64,000 nucleotides of DNA from Acidiferrobacter thiooxydans. Its GTDB lineage: Bacteria; Pseudomonadota; Gammaproteobacteria; Acidiferrobacterales; Acidiferrobacteraceae. The notes below the pieces were generated by a model that had not been told where the DNA came from, searched no databases, and worked only from the letters and a program-made list of their open reading frames with translations. Each line of letters opens with the position of its first letter. Position 1 is the stretch's first letter. The stretch is from positions 770,501 through 834,500 of the forward strand of contig NZ_PSYR01000001.1 of the NCBI RefSeq assembly GCF_003333315.1, given 5' to 3'. A program made the translations under genes and the position numbers. Of the stretch, positions 26,644 to 34,918 are shown in pieces.

Positions 26644-28644
26644 ATGGTATCAGGTGTTTCGCTAAATCTCATCGAGCTCGGTCATTTCGCGGCGTACCTC
26701 GCGTTTTTCGTCGCCATAACTCAGGCCCTTGCGCCAGTGGCGGCACGCGTGTTCAAGGCCCCGGGCCTGCGCACGCTGTCTGTCAACGGTGCGACGCTGT
26801 TGTTCCTTTTGACGACAGTCGGCGCCTTGACCATCCTCTACTCGCTTCTCACCAACAATTTTTCCGTGCTCTACGTCGCGAGCAACTCGAATACGCACCT
26901 GCCGACTTTCTATAAGATTGCGGCCTTGTGGGGCGGACACCGTGGCTCGCTCTATCTTTGGGTATGGATCATGACCGGTTACACGGCGGCGGTCGCCCAC
27001 CACGGGCGCTCGCGGTATCCCGATCGGCTGCCGGTCATCATGGCCGTCGAGGGCGCGCTCATCGCCGGCTTCTACGGTCTCGTGTTGTTCTTGTCCGATC
27101 CGTTCACGCGGCTCTTTCCGATCCCGCCGCAGGGCCAGAACATGAATCCGCTGCTCCAGGATCCAGGTATGGTCATCCATCCCCCGATGCTCTATATGGG
27201 CTATGTCGGGTTTTCCATACCGTTTTCGTTTGCGGTGGCGGCACTGCTCACCAATTGGAGGAGTGAGCTCTGGATAGGGCACACACGCCGCTGGGCGCTG
27301 TTTGCCTGGGGCTTTCTCACCGCCGGGATCATATTCGGCGCATGGTGGTCGTATTATGTGCTCGGCTGGGGCGGATATTGGGGCTGGGATCCGGTCGAAA
27401 ATGCCTCGTTCATGCCGTGGCTTATGGGCACCGCGCTGATTCATTCGATCTCGGTGCAGGAGCGGCGACGCATGCTCCATACCTGGAATATCTTCCTGAT
27501 CATCACGACCTTCGCCCTGTCACTGCTCGGTACCTTCCTGGTGCGATCCGGGGTATTGGCCTCGGTGCATGCCTTCTCGGCGGCGCCCGGGCAGGGGGTT
27601 TACCTCCTTACCTTCATGGTGGTGGTGTTGACGCTGGCGTTTGGCCTGTTTCTCGTCAAGGGTGGTTACCAGCAGGCCGAGGAATCGTTCATTTCGCCTT
27701 TCTCGCGCGAGTCGATGTTCATCTGGAACAACGTCATTTTCACCGTGGCGTGCGCGTCGGTCCTACTGGGCACCCTGTATCCCTTGTTCCTGCAGGCCGC
27801 GACCGGGGCGCGCATCAGTGTCGGGCCTCCGTATTTCGATCTCGTCATGGTGCCGATCTTCCTTGTCATGCTGGTGGTCATGGCCATAGGGCCGCTCGTT
27901 TCCTGGCGTAAAGCGAATGTCGCGAAGCTGCGCGGCCGGCTCGTGGTGCCGGTACTCGTGGGTGTGGCGTTCGCGGCGTTGGTGGCGATCGTGTGGGCCC
28001 CCGTCTATTGGACCGCACCCGTGGCCGTGGGCCTCGTGGCGTTCGTGGCAACCACCATAGCCGCTAATGTCGCGCGTGCCGTGGCGCAGCGTCGCAAGCA
28101 GCATCATGAGGGTCCTGCGCGGGCGTTCATGGCGACCGTGCTCGGCAATCGCCGACACTACGGCGGCATGATCGTCCATATGGGCATCCTCGTGATCGTG
28201 ATCGGGCTCACAGGCTCCGGGCTTTTCGCAAAAAGCAAGCTCGTCATGATGGCCCCGGGCGATGTGCTGCAGGTCGCGCACGAGCGCGTTCGTTTTGACG
28301 GCACGCGCAACGTGCGCGGTCCCGACTACACGGCAGTGCAAGGGCGTCTTACGATCCTGAACAACGGTGCGCATCTGCGTCCCGAGCAGCGCGTGTTCTT
28401 CGGGAGTCCGATGCAGGTGGAGCGTCCGAGCGTGAATTCGACGCCGTTGCGTGATGTCTATGTGGACATCGGCGATGAGCATGACGGCAAGTGGGAGATT
28501 CACCTGTTCGTCAATCCGCTCGTGAATTTCATATGGACGGGTGGCGGGATCGTAATCGCGGGCCTCGCGTTTTCGCTGAGCGATTACGTCCGCCGTCGCA
28601 AGCGGGTGGCCGTGACCTCGGGAGCCGTGGCCAGCCACTCATGA
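26644..28644 (+). CDS. ccmF: Haem lyase CcmF
   Basis: CcmF attaches haem to apocytochromes with CcmH and CcmI. The 666-residue multi-pass protein has the tryptophan-rich haem-handling signature WGGYWGWDPVENASFMPW around residues 240-257, FPIPPQGQNMNPLLQDPGM, and the C-terminal periplasmic domain with HMGILVIVIGLTGSG. The start is ATG 26644; the frame is open 29 codons upstream without family sequence. It heads the ccm operon and overlaps ccmH by ATGA. A dyad GCCTC-N9-GAGGC (26535-26553) lies in its 225-base upstream gap. Confidence 0.96.
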   Translation: MVSGVSLNLIELGHFAAYLAFFVAITQALAPVAARVFKAPGLRTLSVNGATLLFLLTTVGALTILYSLLTNNFSVLYVASNSNTHLPTFYKIAALWGGHRGSLYLWVWIMTGYTAAVAHHGRSRYPDRLPVIMAVEGALIAGFYGLVLFLSDPFTRLFPIPPQGQNMNPLLQDPGMVIHPPMLYMGYVGFSIPFSFAVAALLTNWRSELWIGHTRRWALFAWGFLTAGIIFGAWWSYYVLGWGGYWGWDPVENASFMPWLMGTALIHSISVQERRRMLHTWNIFLIITTFALSLLGTFLVRSGVLASVHAFSAAPGQGVYLLTFMVVVLTLAFGLFLVKGGYQQAEESFISPFSRESMFIWNNVIFTVACASVLLGTLYPLFLQAATGARISVGPPYFDLVMVPIFLVMLVVMAIGPLVSWRKANVAKLRGRLVVPVLVGVAFAALVAIVWAPVYWTAPVAVGLVAFVATTIAANVARAVAQRRKQHHEGPARAFMATVLGNRRHYGGMIVHMGILVIVIGLTGSGLFAKSKLVMMAPGDVLQVAHERVRFDGTRNVRGPDYTAVQGRLTILNNGAHLRPEQRVFFGSPMQVERPSVNSTPLRDVYVDIGDEHDGKWEIHLFVNPLVNFIWTGGGIVIAGLAFSLSDYVRRRKRVAVTSGAVASHS

Positions 28645-29096
28645 AACGCTTGGCGTGGATGGTCCTTTTGTGGGCATGGCTTGCGCCGAGCATGGCGGCG
28701 ACGGTGGTGCATGAGAGCGTGATCCATCGCCGCGAGATCGCGATCGCGAAGAAGCTGCGGTGCACGGTCTGTCAGGCGGAGTCGTTGGCCGTCTCTCAGG
28801 CCGGCATCGCCGCCGACATGCGCAAGCTCATCCGCCAGAAGCTGCGCGCGGGGCAGACGCCGGCGCAGATTCGCGCGTATTTCGTGAAGCGCTATGGCGA
28901 TTACATCCTGCTAAAGCCTCCCTTTGATCCGCTTGGCGCCATTCTGTGGATATGGCCGTTTGCGCTGGCCGCGGTGTTCGGCGGAGTTGCCATCGCGGTG
29001 ATGCGCCGCCGTGCGCGCGCGCCCATGCCTCCCTCAGCCCCGGAGCTTGGGCCGGAAGATCAGGCCCGTATCGAGGCCCTTACGCGTCAGGAGTAG
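28641..29096 (+). CDS. ccmH: Cytochrome c maturation thiol reductase CcmH (CycL type)
   Basis: A 151-residue membrane-anchored protein that reduces or relays the CxxCH thiols of apocytochromes. A signal segment (MKRLAWMVLLWAWLAPSMA) is followed by LRCTVCQ with Cys41 and Cys44, a three-helix domain (RKLIRQKLRAGQTPAQI, then YGDYILLKPP), and one C-terminal membrane helix. It is the separate CycL form, not fused to CcmI as in E. coli CcmH. The start overlaps ccmF (ATGA). Confidence 0.95.
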   Translation: MKRLAWMVLLWAWLAPSMAATVVHESVIHRREIAIAKKLRCTVCQAESLAVSQAGIAADMRKLIRQKLRAGQTPAQIRAYFVKRYGDYILLKPPFDPLGAILWIWPFALAAVFGGVAIAVMRRRARAPMPPSAPELGPEDQARIEALTRQE

Positions 29097-29098
29097 TT

Positions 29099-30037
29099 AT
29101 GTTCGTCATTATCATGTTGTCGGCGTTTCTCGCCTTGTTTGCGGCGTGGTTTCTGACGCGCCCCATCAAGGGGCGTGCCGCGGCCGAGGGCGACCGAATC
29201 GCCCTGGAACTGACGCGTGAGGAGACGCTGAAACAGCTTCGCGAAATCGAGTCGGACCGAAATGATGGGCGTATCGACGAGTCGGTGGCCCACGAGGAGA
29301 CTGCGCGCCTTAAGTATACGCTGGCCCAAACCCTGCGGGCCCTGGAGGCGGGGAAGGCCACGGCACCGAGCGCCCCCGACAAGCTTCGCCGTCGCGGCGC
29401 GGTGTTGGTGAGTCTGCTGGTGGGATTGACGGTGGCTGCCGGTGGCATGGACTATTGGCAGAACAAGCCCGCGTTGCTGACCTTCGCGACGCTCAATGCC
29501 AAGGGGCGAGTCAGTGGTGTCCACGGCTTCCCGCCCATGGTCCTTAGCATGGTCGCCAAGCTTCGGCGCCACTTAGTCCATCATCCACGTGATACCGGCG
29601 GCTGGCTTGAGCTCGCGCGCGCCAATGTCGTATTAGGGGACCTGAAGGGTGCGCGTTCGGCCTATGCGCGCGCCTATCATCTCGCCCCGGACGATGAGGC
29701 CATACTGGCCAATTACGCATGGTTACTGTATTCCGCGCATCCGGCCAAGACCACCGGGCGAGTGTATACCTTGTTCCGTCGCCTCTATAAGCAGGACCCG
29801 CACCAGCAAGACGCGCTATGGTTTCTTGGGCTTGCCTCCTATAACCGCCATCATTTCCACAAGACCTTGATGTACTGGACGAGACTTCAGAAGGAGCTGC
29901 CCCCAGGCAGCAAGGCGCGCAGCGGTGTGGATACAGCGGTGAGCAAGATTCGTACGATTCTCGTGGCCGAGCATGGGCGAGCGCCCGCCGGTCTGGGCCA
30001 AGGCGCAGGGTCGCAGGCACCGGCGGCGACTCCATGA
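29099..30037 (+). CDS. ccmI: Cytochrome c maturation protein CcmI (TPR)
   Basis: A 312-residue apocytochrome chaperone. Two membrane segments (residues ~2-20 and ~101-118) flank a cytoplasmic coiled region with QLREIESDRNDGRID, the usual CcmI motif (E-D/S-D-R-x-G-x-I). The periplasmic part has TPR helices (WLELARANVVLGDLKGARSAYARAYHLAP). Two bases after ccmH and overlapping ccmA by ATGA. CcmI sequences vary, so the assignment rests on motif, topology and operon. Confidence 0.88.
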   Translation: MFVIIMLSAFLALFAAWFLTRPIKGRAAAEGDRIALELTREETLKQLREIESDRNDGRIDESVAHEETARLKYTLAQTLRALEAGKATAPSAPDKLRRRGAVLVSLLVGLTVAAGGMDYWQNKPALLTFATLNAKGRVSGVHGFPPMVLSMVAKLRRHLVHHPRDTGGWLELARANVVLGDLKGARSAYARAYHLAPDDEAILANYAWLLYSAHPAKTTGRVYTLFRRLYKQDPHQQDALWFLGLASYNRHHFHKTLMYWTRLQKELPPGSKARSGVDTAVSKIRTILVAEHGRAPAGLGQGAGSQAPAATP

Positions 30038-30678
30038 GTGACGCCCTGTTCGCTGTGCACGGACTGTCGTGCGTGCGCGGGGACCGGACGCTGTTTGCGG
30101 GATTATCGCTCACGCTCGATGCAGGCGAAGCCGTGCATGTACGCGGGCCCAATGGATTGGGGAAGACTACGCTACTACGGGCACTATGCGGGCTGTCGCG
30201 GCCGATGCGCGGGGAGATCCGCTGGCGCGGCGAGCGCATCTCGGATCTGGCCGAGGAGTTCACCGCCGAGGTCGCCTACGTCGGACATTTGAATGGAATC
30301 CAGGGCGAATTGACGGCGGCGGAGAATCTCCGGCTGGCAAGCCGCGTGTTCACGCGTCGGGGTTGCGCGGGGCAGAGCGAGGGCGAGGCCTTGGCGCGCG
30401 TCGGTTTGCGCGCACAGGCCGATCGCCCGGCGCGCCACCTGTCGCAGGGACAGAAGCGGCGACTCGCGCTCGCGCGATTGCTGGTGCTGCGTCGGCCGTT
30501 GTGGGTGCTCGATGAGCCGTTTACGGCCCTGGATGTGGCCTCGGTCGCGAGCCTGTCGTCTTTGATCGGAGAACACATGGCTGCGGGCGGACTGGCGCTG
30601 GTCGTGTCGCATCAGGCCTTCGACCTGCCGGGCATCCGGGATTTCGAGCTGGCCCGATATTGCAGGACGCGGCGATGA
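30034..30678 (+). CDS. ccmA: Haem exporter ATPase CcmA
   Basis: The ATPase of CcmABCD, which releases holo-CcmE. The 214-residue ABC protein has Walker A GPNGLGKTT, the CcmA-type signature LSQGQKRR, Walker B LWVLDEPFTALD and the H-loop VVSHQAF. Length is normal for CcmA, shorter than other ABC ATPases. The start overlaps ccmI and the stop overlaps ccmB (ATGA on both sides). Confidence 0.94.
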   Translation: MSDALFAVHGLSCVRGDRTLFAGLSLTLDAGEAVHVRGPNGLGKTTLLRALCGLSRPMRGEIRWRGERISDLAEEFTAEVAYVGHLNGIQGELTAAENLRLASRVFTRRGCAGQSEGEALARVGLRAQADRPARHLSQGQKRRLALARLLVLRRPLWVLDEPFTALDVASVASLSSLIGEHMAAGGLALVVSHQAFDLPGIRDFELARYCRTRR

Positions 30679-31358
30679 GCGGTGGGGTGTTGGGGGCCAT
30701 GCGCGCCGTATTTGTGCGCGAGCTCCTGGTGTTTTGGCGGCGCAGTACCGAGATCATGGCAGGACTTGTGTTTTTTTTGATCGTCACGACGTTGTTTCCG
30801 TTGGCGATAGGACCGGAGCGTCGCGAGTTGATGCTGGTGGCCCCGGGGGTACTGTGGGTGGCGGCATTGTTAGCGACCACCCTGTCCCTGAATCATCTGT
30901 TTGCGAGCGATTATCAGGATGGTAGTCTGGAGCAGCTACTCATGAGTCCTTATCCTCTGTCGGCGATGGTGCTCGCCAAGATTGCGGCGCATTGGGTGCT
31001 GACGGGTCTGCCGCTTGCGCTGTTGTCGCCGCTGCTCGCGATACAGATGGCATTGCCGACCAAGGCGATAGGAACGCTCGTCGGTTCCCTTCTGCTGGGT
31101 ACGCCGACTCTCACTTTGATCGGCGCGATCCCGGCTGCCCTTACGCTCGGGGTGCGAGGGGGTGGGGTACTGGTTTCCCTGCTGGTGTTGCCACTGTATA
31201 CTCCGGTCCTGATATTCGGCGCCGAGGCGGTCGCCGCATCCGCGGGTCAGGGCTTCGCGTCGGTTGCGCATTTATCGTTACTGGGGGCGTTTTTGGCGCT
31301 GGCTTTAAGTTTTGCCCCATGGGCAAGTTCAGCGGCCTTGCGTGTGTCACTCGATTGA
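30675..31358 (+). CDS. ccmB: Haem exporter membrane subunit CcmB
   Basis: A 227-residue six-helix partner of CcmA and CcmC. Family marks are FVRELLVFWRRSTEI at the N-terminus, FPLAIGPERREL, LASDYQDGSLEQLLMSPYPL-like DGSLEQL and LPLYTPVLIFGA. ATG 30675 overlaps the ccmA stop; the stop overlaps ccmC by one base (TGATG). Confidence 0.94.
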   Translation: MSGGVLGAMRAVFVRELLVFWRRSTEIMAGLVFFLIVTTLFPLAIGPERRELMLVAPGVLWVAALLATTLSLNHLFASDYQDGSLEQLLMSPYPLSAMVLAKIAAHWVLTGLPLALLSPLLAIQMALPTKAIGTLVGSLLLGTPTLTLIGAIPAALTLGVRGGGVLVSLLVLPLYTPVLIFGAEAVAASAGQGFASVAHLSLLGAFLALALSFAPWASSAALRVSLD

Positions 31359-32095
31359 TGAAACTCATTCACAAATACGGGGCGCCCAAGCGGTTCTATG
31401 AACTCGCAGGGACATTGACCCCGTGGTTCGCGGCCCTGACGACGTTGTTGTTCGTATCGGGTCTCTATCTCGGGTTGTATTGGGCGCCGCCTGACTACCA
31501 GCAGGGCAATGCCTATCGCATCATGTTCGTCCATGTGCCGAATGCGTGGATGTCGATGATGGCCTATGTGGTTATGGCGGTGTTTGCGGCCGCCGGCTAC
31601 ATCTGGAACATTCGTCTGGCCGATATTCTTGCCAAGGTGACAGCGCCACTTGGGGCATCGTTTACCCTGACCGCGCTTGTGACGGGGTCGTTGTGGGGCA
31701 AGCCGATGTGGGGAACCTATTGGGTATGGGATGCCCGCCTCACCTCGGAACTCGTGTTGTTTTTCCTGTACGTGGGTTATATGGCGCTCCAGGCGAGCAT
31801 CGATGATCCGCGCCGCGCGGCCCATGCGAGCGCCATCTTGGCGATCGTGGGGGTGGTGAATGTGCCGATCATTCATTATTCGGTCTATTGGTGGCATACC
31901 CTCCATCAGCCGGCATCGCTGTCCCTGACCGGTCAGCCGAAGATCTATATCACGATGCTGATTCCGCTCATCATCATGTCGCTTGGTTTCATGTTCTTTT
32001 ATCTGACCATGCTGTGTGTGCGCGCGCGTAGTGAGATCCTCTGGCGCGAGCGCCGCGCGGACTGGGTGCGCAAACTCATCGAGTCGCGGTCATGA
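31358..32095 (+). CDS. ccmC: Haem handling protein CcmC
   Basis: CcmC loads haem on CcmE. The 245-residue protein has six membrane segments, the periplasmic tryptophan motif WGTYWVWDARLTSELVLF, and flanking histidines (FVHVPNAWMS and YWWHTLHQPASL). The start ATG 31358 overlaps the ccmB stop. Length is normal. Confidence 0.96.
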   Translation: MKLIHKYGAPKRFYELAGTLTPWFAALTTLLFVSGLYLGLYWAPPDYQQGNAYRIMFVHVPNAWMSMMAYVVMAVFAAAGYIWNIRLADILAKVTAPLGASFTLTALVTGSLWGKPMWGTYWVWDARLTSELVLFFLYVGYMALQASIDDPRRAAHASAILAIVGVVNVPIIHYSVYWWHTLHQPASLSLTGQPKIYITMLIPLIIMSLGFMFFYLTMLCVRARSEILWRERRADWVRKLIESRS

Positions 32096-32277
32096 GCCTG
32101 CCAGGATTTCTGCAGATGGGGCGCTTTTCCGTGTTTATCTGGGCGGCCTATGGCTTCGCTGGTCTCATGGTCTTTTTGAATATCGTGCAGCCCTTGATCC
32201 AGAAGCGCCGGGTGTGGGAACGGCTGCGCCGTAACCGGGATGACGACGAGGAGGATGTCCATGAGGAAGCAGAATAA
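32092..32277 (+). CDS. ccmD: Haem exporter small subunit CcmD
   Basis: A 61-residue single-helix protein (FIWAAYGFAGLMVFLNIV) with a basic then acidic tail (QKRRVWERLRRNRDDDEED), the normal CcmD layout. It overlaps both ccmC (ATGA) and the first 17 bases of ccmE. Confidence 0.9.
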   Translation: MSLPGFLQMGRFSVFIWAAYGFAGLMVFLNIVQPLIQKRRVWERLRRNRDDDEEDVHEEAE

Positions 32278-32704
32278 GAGGCTCATATTCGTCCTAGTCG
32301 GGCTGGCGGGTGTGAGCGTCGCGGTGTGGTTGGTATTGACGGCGTTCCGGCACAACCTCGTGTTCTTCTATTCCCCCACGCAGGTCTTGGAGGGTAAGGC
32401 CCCCAGTCACGGAGTGTTTCGTTTAGGGGGTATCGTCGAGAAGGGCAGCATCAAGAAAGATGGGCTGCATACGACCTTCACGGTCACTGATCTGCGCCAC
32501 AGTATGGTGATCCACTATACGGGCATCCTTCCGGACCTTTTCCGGCAGGGGCAGGGCGTGGTGGTTCAGGGTCGGCGCGTGGGCACGACGACGTTCTTGG
32601 CAAGTCAGGTACTCGCCAAGCATGGTGCCAACTACATGCCCCCGGACGTGGCCGCGGAGTTGAAGCGCTCAATGGCCGCCAAGGCCAAGGCGGCGCTATC
32701 GTGA
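32261..32704 (+). CDS. ccmE: Haem chaperone CcmE
   Basis: A 147-residue periplasmic haem carrier anchored by an N-terminal helix (LIFVLVGLAGVSVAVWLVLTA). The haem-binding His121 and Tyr125 lie in LAKHGANYMPP, matching the LAKHDxNYxPPE motif. The OB-fold core includes FRLGGIVEKGS and VHYTGILPDLFRQGQGVV-like strands. Start chosen at ATG 32261 (MRKQNKR); seven upstream in-frame codons lie inside ccmD. Confidence 0.95.
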   Translation: MRKQNKRLIFVLVGLAGVSVAVWLVLTAFRHNLVFFYSPTQVLEGKAPSHGVFRLGGIVEKGSIKKDGLHTTFTVTDLRHSMVIHYTGILPDLFRQGQGVVVQGRRVGTTTFLASQVLAKHGANYMPPDVAAELKRSMAAKAKAALS

Positions 32705-33234
32705 AGAAGTTCCTGATCCCCGTGGCGTTGTTCATCGCCATCGGGGTAGCGCTAGGGCGCGGTTTGTTCTTGAACCCCACCTACATTCCCTCGCCATTGA
32801 TCGGCAAGCCGATGCCGGCGTTTTCCTTACCATTGGCGGCGACCCCGAACGTGGATCTGACCAATGCCGACCTGAAAGGACACGTGACGCTTCTGAACGT
32901 CTTTGCGTCATGGTGTGTGAGTTGCAAGCAAGAGATGCCAAACCTCATGCGGCTCCACGCCCTGCACCTCGTACGGTTGGTGGGTGTCGATTACAAGGAT
33001 ACCCCCCAGGGCCTGCACCACTACCTGGATGCCTTCGGCGACCCGTATTCGATGATCGTCACGGACAAGCGCGGGATGACGGCGATCAATTGGGGTATCT
33101 ATGGCGTCCCCGAGACCTTCGTCGTCAATAAGCAAGGGATCATCGCCTACAAGTTCGTAGGCCCCATCAGCTACCGTAAGCTCCACGCCAAGCTGATCCC
33201 CATGGTGAAGCGGCTAGAGGCGCAACCCGCCTAA
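32701..33234 (+). CDS. ccmG: Thioredoxin-like CcmG/DsbE
   Basis: A periplasmic thiol oxidoreductase that keeps apocytochrome cysteines reduced. The 177-residue protein has a signal anchor (residues ~4-24), the active site WCVSCKQE (Cys72, Cys75), the CcmG groove VGVDYKDT, and the cis-proline loop YGVPETFVVNKQG. The active site has Val-Ser between the cysteines where most CcmG have Pro. It overlaps ccmE (ATGA) and ends the operon, an unusual last position for ccmG. Confidence 0.93.
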   Translation: MKKFLIPVALFIAIGVALGRGLFLNPTYIPSPLIGKPMPAFSLPLAATPNVDLTNADLKGHVTLLNVFASWCVSCKQEMPNLMRLHALHLVRLVGVDYKDTPQGLHHYLDAFGDPYSMIVTDKRGMTAINWGIYGVPETFVVNKQGIIAYKFVGPISYRKLHAKLIPMVKRLEAQPA

Positions 33235-33397
33235 GTGTCAGGGCTGGCAAGAGCGGCATTCAGTCGCCCGGCATGCGGCTGCCGGCAGGCGCGCGGGCTA
33301 ACCTAGGCCTTGCAGCCGGCATGCCACGGCGACATCGCCGGTGACAGGCCTGCCGATTAGTCAGTCGCCCCTATAACCGATCGACCCTTGGGGTGCC

Positions 33398-34207
33398 CTA
33401 GCGCCCCAGGCCGAGGCCGGGCTCCGCCAAGGGCGCAATGACGCCCACATGGACGCGATAGGGTGTCCGGCCGGTAAGCGCGAGCAGTGGGCCGTGCATG
33501 AACACCGCCTGCCAAAAGGCGTTTTGCAGGCCCGAGTTCGAGCAATGCGGTCGCACCATCTGGCGGACTCGGCCGCTGGGCGAGAGTATCAGTACGGCGG
33601 TACATACGCCGGTTGGGAGTCTGACCGGCCTCCCGGTCTTGAGGATCATGGCGCGCTCCAGGGCGACGCGCACCAGGCGCAAGCGTCTGGCAAGCGCGTC
33701 GCTGGCGGCCTGGGAATCGGGTATCCAGGCAGGCCCCGAGGCGGTGCCGACTCCGGGTCGCGGGAAAGGACCGCCGTGCGGGACCGGGGTCAATTGCGAT
33801 CTGGCTGCGGCCTTGATCTGACGCATCAGTTGTTGTCCGGCAGGCGTCGTCTTGAAGTCGCCACCGCTCATTTGTGCAATCACGAGGGCGCGCCATTCAC
33901 CGGGCGTAGCCCCAAGGAATGCGCCCATGAGGTGGCACAGGCGGGGCGCGAGCCCGAGCCCGAACAGCTGCTGGGGGCCGCGCGCCAATTTTTGCATCAG
34001 GGTCAGCGAACAGTGGATGCGCATTTGCCGCAAAAAGCGGCGGGGTGGGTAGTCGTGAGGGACGCCGGATTCCGGGCCTCGTGCTCGGCAGTAACGCTGG
34101 GCGATCGGGCAGGGATTGGCGGGTGTCGGCGAGCCGACCAAGGCGGCGACGGCCGACGTCGTTGCGCAAAGCCATAGAAGCCCGGCGAACACCCGTGCAA
34201 GGCCCAT
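33398..34207 (-). CDS. Exported protein with TolA/TonB C-terminal-like domain
   Basis: A 269-residue protein with a clear signal peptide (VFAGLLWLCATTSAVAALVG; cleavage near VAA-LVG). Eight or so cysteines are spread along it (NPCPIAQRYC, IHCSL, RLCHL, GVCTAV, PHCSN). The C-terminal part resembles a TonB/TolA C-terminal fold: RPVRLPTGVCTAVLILSPSG, then NAFWQAVFMHGPLL. No function can be assigned; a cell-envelope role is inferred. It converges with ccmG across a 163-base gap. Confidence 0.6.
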   Translation of the reverse strand: MGLARVFAGLLWLCATTSAVAALVGSPTPANPCPIAQRYCRARGPESGVPHDYPPRRFLRQMRIHCSLTLMQKLARGPQQLFGLGLAPRLCHLMGAFLGATPGEWRALVIAQMSGGDFKTTPAGQQLMRQIKAAARSQLTPVPHGGPFPRPGVGTASGPAWIPDSQAASDALARRLRLVRVALERAMILKTGRPVRLPTGVCTAVLILSPSGRVRQMVRPHCSNSGLQNAFWQAVFMHGPLLALTGRTPYRVHVGVIAPLAEPGLGLGR

Positions 34208-34559
34208 GTCTCCTCCCTCGCCGCGATTGCGGTCTTTTACATAAGGGTAGACGGCGCCGGACCCGGCGGCAAGGAAGGTCCGGCGTGGACGTCCTCTCCC
34301 CTTGAAGAACGGGGAGGATGTCCGCGGCCGAAGCGAGCCTCACCCTCGCTTACGGGTAAGGGCCGTTTCGATAGCGGACCAGGGCCTGGAGGCGGTTCTT
34401 TGCCGGCCCCAAGGCCGGCAAACCGGCCCATGATCGGCGAGGTGACGATGACCGGCAGGGCGCGGTCATGGCAAGATACGAAGAGGACCACGCAGGGCGA
34501 GCGCAGACCGGCCGTCCCGGGATGCCGCCCACCGACCGGCGCGCCCGCGCGCTCCGGCC
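34208..34559. other. Non-coding stretch with two strong hairpins
   Basis: The first hairpin (about 34292-34318) pairs CTCCCC with GGGGAG around TTGAAGAAC and ends GGGGAGGATGTC, which resembles the right end of IS200/IS605 elements. The second is a perfect 10-bp stem TTTGCCGGCC-CCAA-GGCCGGCAAA at 34399-34422. No transposase or tnpB frame is present and no gene is recognised on either strand. Confidence 0.55.
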
Positions 34560-34908
34560 GTGGGGATGTCCTGCTGCGGGGTATCCCGGGCGATGTCCTG
34601 CCCGGGTGTGCTGTTGTTCCACCGCAGGGCAGGCTGTCGGGTGCGTCAGGTCAGCGCAAGAGGGGGCTATCGGGGCGCGATCGGGACGGGATGTGTCACC
34701 GGCGGCGCTCACCATGCTGGCACCGCCCCGTCCCCGAACAGGGCTTACCCCCGTAACGGTCCTGTCTGGGGCGCGAGTCCATCCGGCCACAGCGGCGGCC
34801 TTAAAGGGTGTCCTGTGGCCGCCAGGACCGTGACGCCGGTCTGATAGGAAGGGGTCTGTAAGACACCGGGGCTATAAAAGGCCTCGGGCGCATGTTCGCT
34901 TTTGACAG
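34560..34908 (+). repeat. Dispersed repeat, copy B
   Basis: Plus-strand partner of 10346-10710 (inverted there). Shared blocks run from GGGCGATGTCC and GGGCTATCGGGGCGCG through GATGTGTCACCGGCGG, ACGGTCCTG, CATCCGGCCACAGCGGCGGCC and GGCCTCGGGCGCATG, in the same order. Copy B ends around 34908, right before the MerR gene, and so supplies its upstream region. Confidence 0.75.
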
Positions 34909-34918
34909 GGGCAAGTCC

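Noticed and set aside
34892-34918. ATG 34892 as the merR start
   Set aside because: It lies in the dispersed repeat, adds residues with no family similarity, and has a poorer ribosome binding site than GTG 34919.
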